From: Paenibacillus sp. PL91 | GTDB lineage: Bacteria; Bacillota; Bacilli; Paenibacillales; Paenibacillaceae | Direction of reading: 5' to 3' | NCBI RefSeq assembly: GCF_012935325.2 | Contig: NZ_JABBYG020000013.1 | Coordinates: forward strand, 62,001-126,000 | DNA: 64,000 nucleotides | Part shown: positions 62,073 to 64,000 of the stretch, piece after piece | Position numbering within the stretch: the stretch's first letter is position 1 | Layout: each line of letters begins with the position of its first letter | Made by a program: the position numbers and the translations under genes | Notes under the pieces: model-generated | What the model was told of the DNA's origin: nothing | The model's database searches: none | The model's input: the letters and a program-made list of their open reading frames with translations, nothing else

Positions 62073-62234
62073 ATGGTACTTATAAATTCAAATGACAATC
62101 AGGACTTGGATATGGAGTGGGTAGCATTAATCATGAATGCACGTTCTTTGGGGTTTAGTAAGGAAGATGTGCGGAAGGTACTGCTATGCCTAGAGGAAAG
62201 CAAGAAGGATGATATCCAGGAAACTGCTGTATAA
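62073..62234 (+). CDS. sinI: SinI-type antirepressor
   Basis: 53 residues from ATG 62073. The core NQDLDMEWVALIMNARSLGFSKEDVRKVLLCLEES matches the SinI dimerisation segment, which binds SinR and takes it off DNA. It lacks a DNA-binding domain. An upstream in-frame ATG (62052) overlaps the GGGGG ribosome binding site, so 62073 is preferred. It lies tail to tail with sinR (14 bases between the stops), unlike the tandem sinI-sinR of B. subtilis. Confidence 0.88.
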   Translation: MVLINSNDNQDLDMEWVALIMNARSLGFSKEDVRKVLLCLEESKKDDIQETAV

Positions 62235-62243
62235 AAGCGGAAA

Positions 62244-62260
62244 AAGCGCTATTCGCGCTT
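62244..62260. terminator. Shared sinI/sinR terminator hairpin
   Basis: AAGCGC-TATTC-GCGCTT with AATTTT on the right and an A-run on the left. It overlaps the sinR stop codon. The stem is short, so strength is doubtful. Confidence 0.5.
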
Positions 62261-62581
62261 AATTTTCCATTTATTAAATTCTAAAAACTCTTTAAACTGA
62301 TCCTTGCTTACGCCAGAGGCCATTGCCTCTCTAACTAAGTCAGCCCATTCATTGTCAAGGTGATCGGGGGTGCGATCAGTTTTTTCGTCATTATTGAGAA
62401 ATTCTTCAACGGTTACGTTTAAAACCGCGCCTACCTTTTCGAGAAATTGAATCGAAGGATTTTGCTGGAGCCCTCGTTCAATGGAGCTTAAGTAAGATTT
62501 TGCGACGCCTGCCCGCTGAGATAACTCGGTTAGGGAAAGGCCTTTTCTCTTGCGCAGCATCTGAATACGTTCTCCGATCAT
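62249..62581 (-). CDS. sinR: Master biofilm repressor SinR
   Basis: 111 residues, the same length as B. subtilis SinR. The N-terminal XRE helix-turn-helix (MIGERIQMLRKRKGLSLTELS, AGVAKSYLSSIERGLQQNPSIQFLEKVGAVL) is nearly superimposable on it, and the C-terminal SinI-binding part has LDNEWADLVREAMASGVSKDQFKEFLEF. On the minus strand GGAGGAG is six bases before ATG 62581. Its -10 is TATAAT (62622-62627, minus strand); a GTTGT-AG-ACAAC repeat (62606-62617) lies between that and the gene. It is the likely binder of the GTTC-N8-GAAC boxes. Confidence 0.93.
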   Translation of the reverse strand: MIGERIQMLRKRKGLSLTELSQRAGVAKSYLSSIERGLQQNPSIQFLEKVGAVLNVTVEEFLNNDEKTDRTPDHLDNEWADLVREAMASGVSKDQFKEFLEFNKWKIKRE

Positions 62582-62694
62582 AAGAAACTCCTCCGTTATC
62601 ACATCGTTGTAGACAACTACTATTATAACGAAAAATTGTTAATTGCGAAAGCTAGTAAACTTTATCATCATTTATTTTTTATTTCCTCTAATAG

Positions 62695-62729
62695 TATCCA
62701 CTTATTATCGTGAATAAGTGGATATTTTT
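62695..62729 (+). terminator. Orphan terminator in the sinR - asparagine-synthase-like gap
   Basis: ATCCACTTATT-atcgtg-AATAAGTGGAT followed by ATTTTT on the plus strand. No plus-strand gene precedes it (sinR is on the minus strand), so what it ends is unknown: possibly RNA running past sinI antisense to sinR, or a small unannotated RNA. Confidence 0.7.
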
Positions 62730-62809
62730 GGTTGAAAATCAGCTTGATTTTGTTCTATGGCAAGTCGGTTTTGGAGCAAAAGGATAGGGGAGTGAGAAAT
62801 CGACAAGTT

Positions 62810-62965
62810 GTTTTTAATAAAGAACAAAAGCTTGCGATTATTTGCAATATATCGTTGAAAAATTGATTGACAAAGGTAAATATCAGGTGTAATATGCAAA
62901 TATGTTCTTTATAAAGAACTACAAATTCATTAATTGATTTTCGAAAACTGTTCTTCATATCGAAC
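62810..62965 (+). promoter_or_regulatory. Promoter and three SinR-type operators before the asparagine-synthase-like gene
   Basis: Promoter TTGACA (62867-62872), 17-base spacer, TAATAT (62890-62895). Operators: GTTTTTAATAAAGAAC (62810-62825, imperfect), GTTCTTTATAAAGAAC (62904-62919, a perfect 16-base palindrome) and GTTCTTCATATCGAAC (62950-62965). The middle one covers the transcript start. The rest of 62582-62992 has no gene I can support. Confidence 0.8.
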
Positions 62966-62992
62966 AATTTCGATGTCCAGCCGGAGGAATCG

Positions 62993-64000
62993 ATGAGCGC
63001 CATTGCAGCCGTTTTTCTAACCGATCAAGGAAGTCATGCATGGAAGCAAGGCGGCTCCTTAATGGAGGCATTATCTCAGTATCCTTGTGATGCGGCTCAG
63101 GCCTGGCATGAGGATCATATTTTTCTAGGCTGCCATAATCAGTGGATTACTCCTGAATCAGTAGGCGAGCGCAATCCCTATGTGGATACAGAAAGAGGGC
63201 TGGTCATAACCGCGGATGCGATCATTGACAATCGTGAAGAGCTGTTTGGCCTGCTGCAGGTGGAACAGCATCGGCGGAGAGGGATGCCGGATAATGAGCT
63301 GGTTTTGCTTGCATACGAGAAATGGGGCGAACAAGCGCCTGCATATTTGGTTGGCGACTTTGCATTTATAATCTGGGATCGCCGAAATCGCAAGCTGTTT
63401 GGCGCTAGGGATTTCTCGGGCGGCCGCACGTTGTATTATCACCGGAATGCGGAACGGTTTGCCTTTTGCACAACGATTGAGCCGCTGCTCGCGCTGCCTG
63501 GAACGGGGCGCATGCTGAATGAGCAATGGCTTGCCGAGTTTCTAGCAATCGCTGGCATGGTGGACGTAGCGGATGCCTCGACAACGGTCTACCGCAATAT
63601 CGAGCAGCTGCCGCCTTCTCATAGTATTACGATCAAGGATGATCGGATAGTCGTAGCAAGATATTATCAGTTTAGATCGGGTGAACGCGTTCGATTCAAA
63701 ACGGATGGTCAATATGTAGAGGCGTTCCAAGAGGTGTTCGACCAAGCCGTTTCTTCCAGGCTGCGGACACATCGCCACGTTGGAGCACAGCTCAGCGGAG
63801 GATTGGATTCCGGTTCGATCGTAAGTTTCGCCTCAAGGGCGCTGCGCCAGCAAAATAAAAGGCTGCATACGTTCAGCTATGTACCGACATCCGACTTTAT
63901 CGACTACACAGCGAAATATATGATGCCGAATGAAAGACCGCTTATTGAATCGACTGTCGAGCATATCGGGGGGATAGAGGATCATTATCTCGATTTTCAA
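62993..64000 (+). CDS. Asparagine-synthase-like protein without N-terminal Cys (partial)
   Basis: The first 336 codons; the rest is beyond the window. An Ntn-type glutaminase-like domain (NELVLLAYEKWGEQAPAYLVGDFAFIIWDR) is followed by the ATP-pyrophosphatase domain with the PP-loop QLSGGLDSGS (about residue 265). The chain starts MSAIAAVF: the catalytic Cys2 of AsnB is replaced by Ser, so glutamine hydrolysis is unlikely. Such Cys-less versions include lasso-peptide cyclases and beta-lactam synthetases, which make amide bonds by substrate adenylation. GGAGG at 62983-62987. Controlled by the operators upstream. Confidence 0.85.
   Translation, partial: MSAIAAVFLTDQGSHAWKQGGSLMEALSQYPCDAAQAWHEDHIFLGCHNQWITPESVGERNPYVDTERGLVITADAIIDNREELFGLLQVEQHRRRGMPDNELVLLAYEKWGEQAPAYLVGDFAFIIWDRRNRKLFGARDFSGGRTLYYHRNAERFAFCTTIEPLLALPGTGRMLNEQWLAEFLAIAGMVDVADASTTVYRNIEQLPPSHSITIKDDRIVVARYYQFRSGERVRFKTDGQYVEAFQEVFDQAVSSRLRTHRHVGAQLSGGLDSGSIVSFASRALRQQNKRLHTFSYVPTSDFIDYTAKYMMPNERPLIESTVEHIGGIEDHYLDFQ

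Noticed and set aside
62736..62992. Lasso-peptide precursor gene upstream of the asparagine-synthase-like gene
   Set aside because: All short plus-strand frames here are interrupted, lack a suitable leader and core, and overlap promoter and operators.

Overview
The window looks like chromosome of a spore-forming, low-to-mid GC member of the Bacillales, most likely Paenibacillus or a close relative. The reasons are the T-box in front of pheST, strong GGAGG ribosome binding sites with frequent TTG and GTG starts, CotB/CotF/CotH coat genes, a GerA-type germination receptor operon, MutS2, and a SinI/SinR-controlled exopolysaccharide (eps) locus resembling that of Bacillus subtilis. No rRNA, tRNA, CRISPR, insertion sequence or prophage was seen. 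All assignments come from reading the sequence and from family knowledge; no search was run.

Layout. 1-4060: tail of a LuxR-type response regulator, a two-domain SGNH plus alpha/beta hydrolase, and an AT-rich gene for a polytopic membrane protein that looks foreign. 4316-16800: Phe T-box with pheS-pheT; a ZapA-like protein with a very long (about 1000 residue) coiled-coil tail; opposing genes for an SDR, a CuA-type lipoprotein and a 4-TM protein; mutS2; a DUF350 protein; a 26-residue membrane peptide. 16806-19712: zinc-ribbon protein, MFS transporter, cysteine synthase. 19736-27690: a sporulation block with CotH kinase, a pentapeptide-repeat Ser/Thr protein, two CotB-like proteins, a gerB-gerA-gerC operon and two small coat-type proteins. 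27793-34277: housekeeping genes (AlaR-like/AlaT-like pair, cobalamin adenosyltransferase, RluD-type synthase, ArsC/Spx-like protein, aminotransferase, 5'-3' exonuclease, ArsR regulator).

34322 to the end is one regulatory unit: an exopolysaccharide/biofilm region. It starts with a SinR paralogue placed like slrR, then epsA-epsB, a highly structured 330-base gap where the EAR antitermination RNA sits in B. subtilis, then epsC, galU, epsD, further glycosyltransferases, epsF, epsG, epsL, an internal terminator, epsN, and epsM on the other strand. EpsC, EpsN, EpsM and EpsL form a diacetylbacillosamine-type route ending in lipid-linked sugar transfer. A second operon (48362-60595) holds a nucleotidyltransferase-like protein, four glycosyltransferases, a pyruvyl transferase, a GH88/GH105 hydrolase, a Wzx-type flippase and a beta-helix protein. 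It is followed by galE, sinI, sinR (convergent) and the start of an asparagine-synthase-like gene without the N-terminal Cys.

A 16-base palindrome of the form GTTC-N8-GAAC, which matches SinR-type operators, is found at promoters of the slrR-like gene, epsA, the second operon, galE and the asparagine-synthase-like gene. In the first two it fills the -35/-10 spacer exactly. sinI has no such box. It has instead a consensus Spo0A box and a compact pseudoknotted leader whose closing stem competes with a helix covering the ribosome binding site. I did not recognise this leader; it is the best candidate here for an undescribed regulatory RNA.
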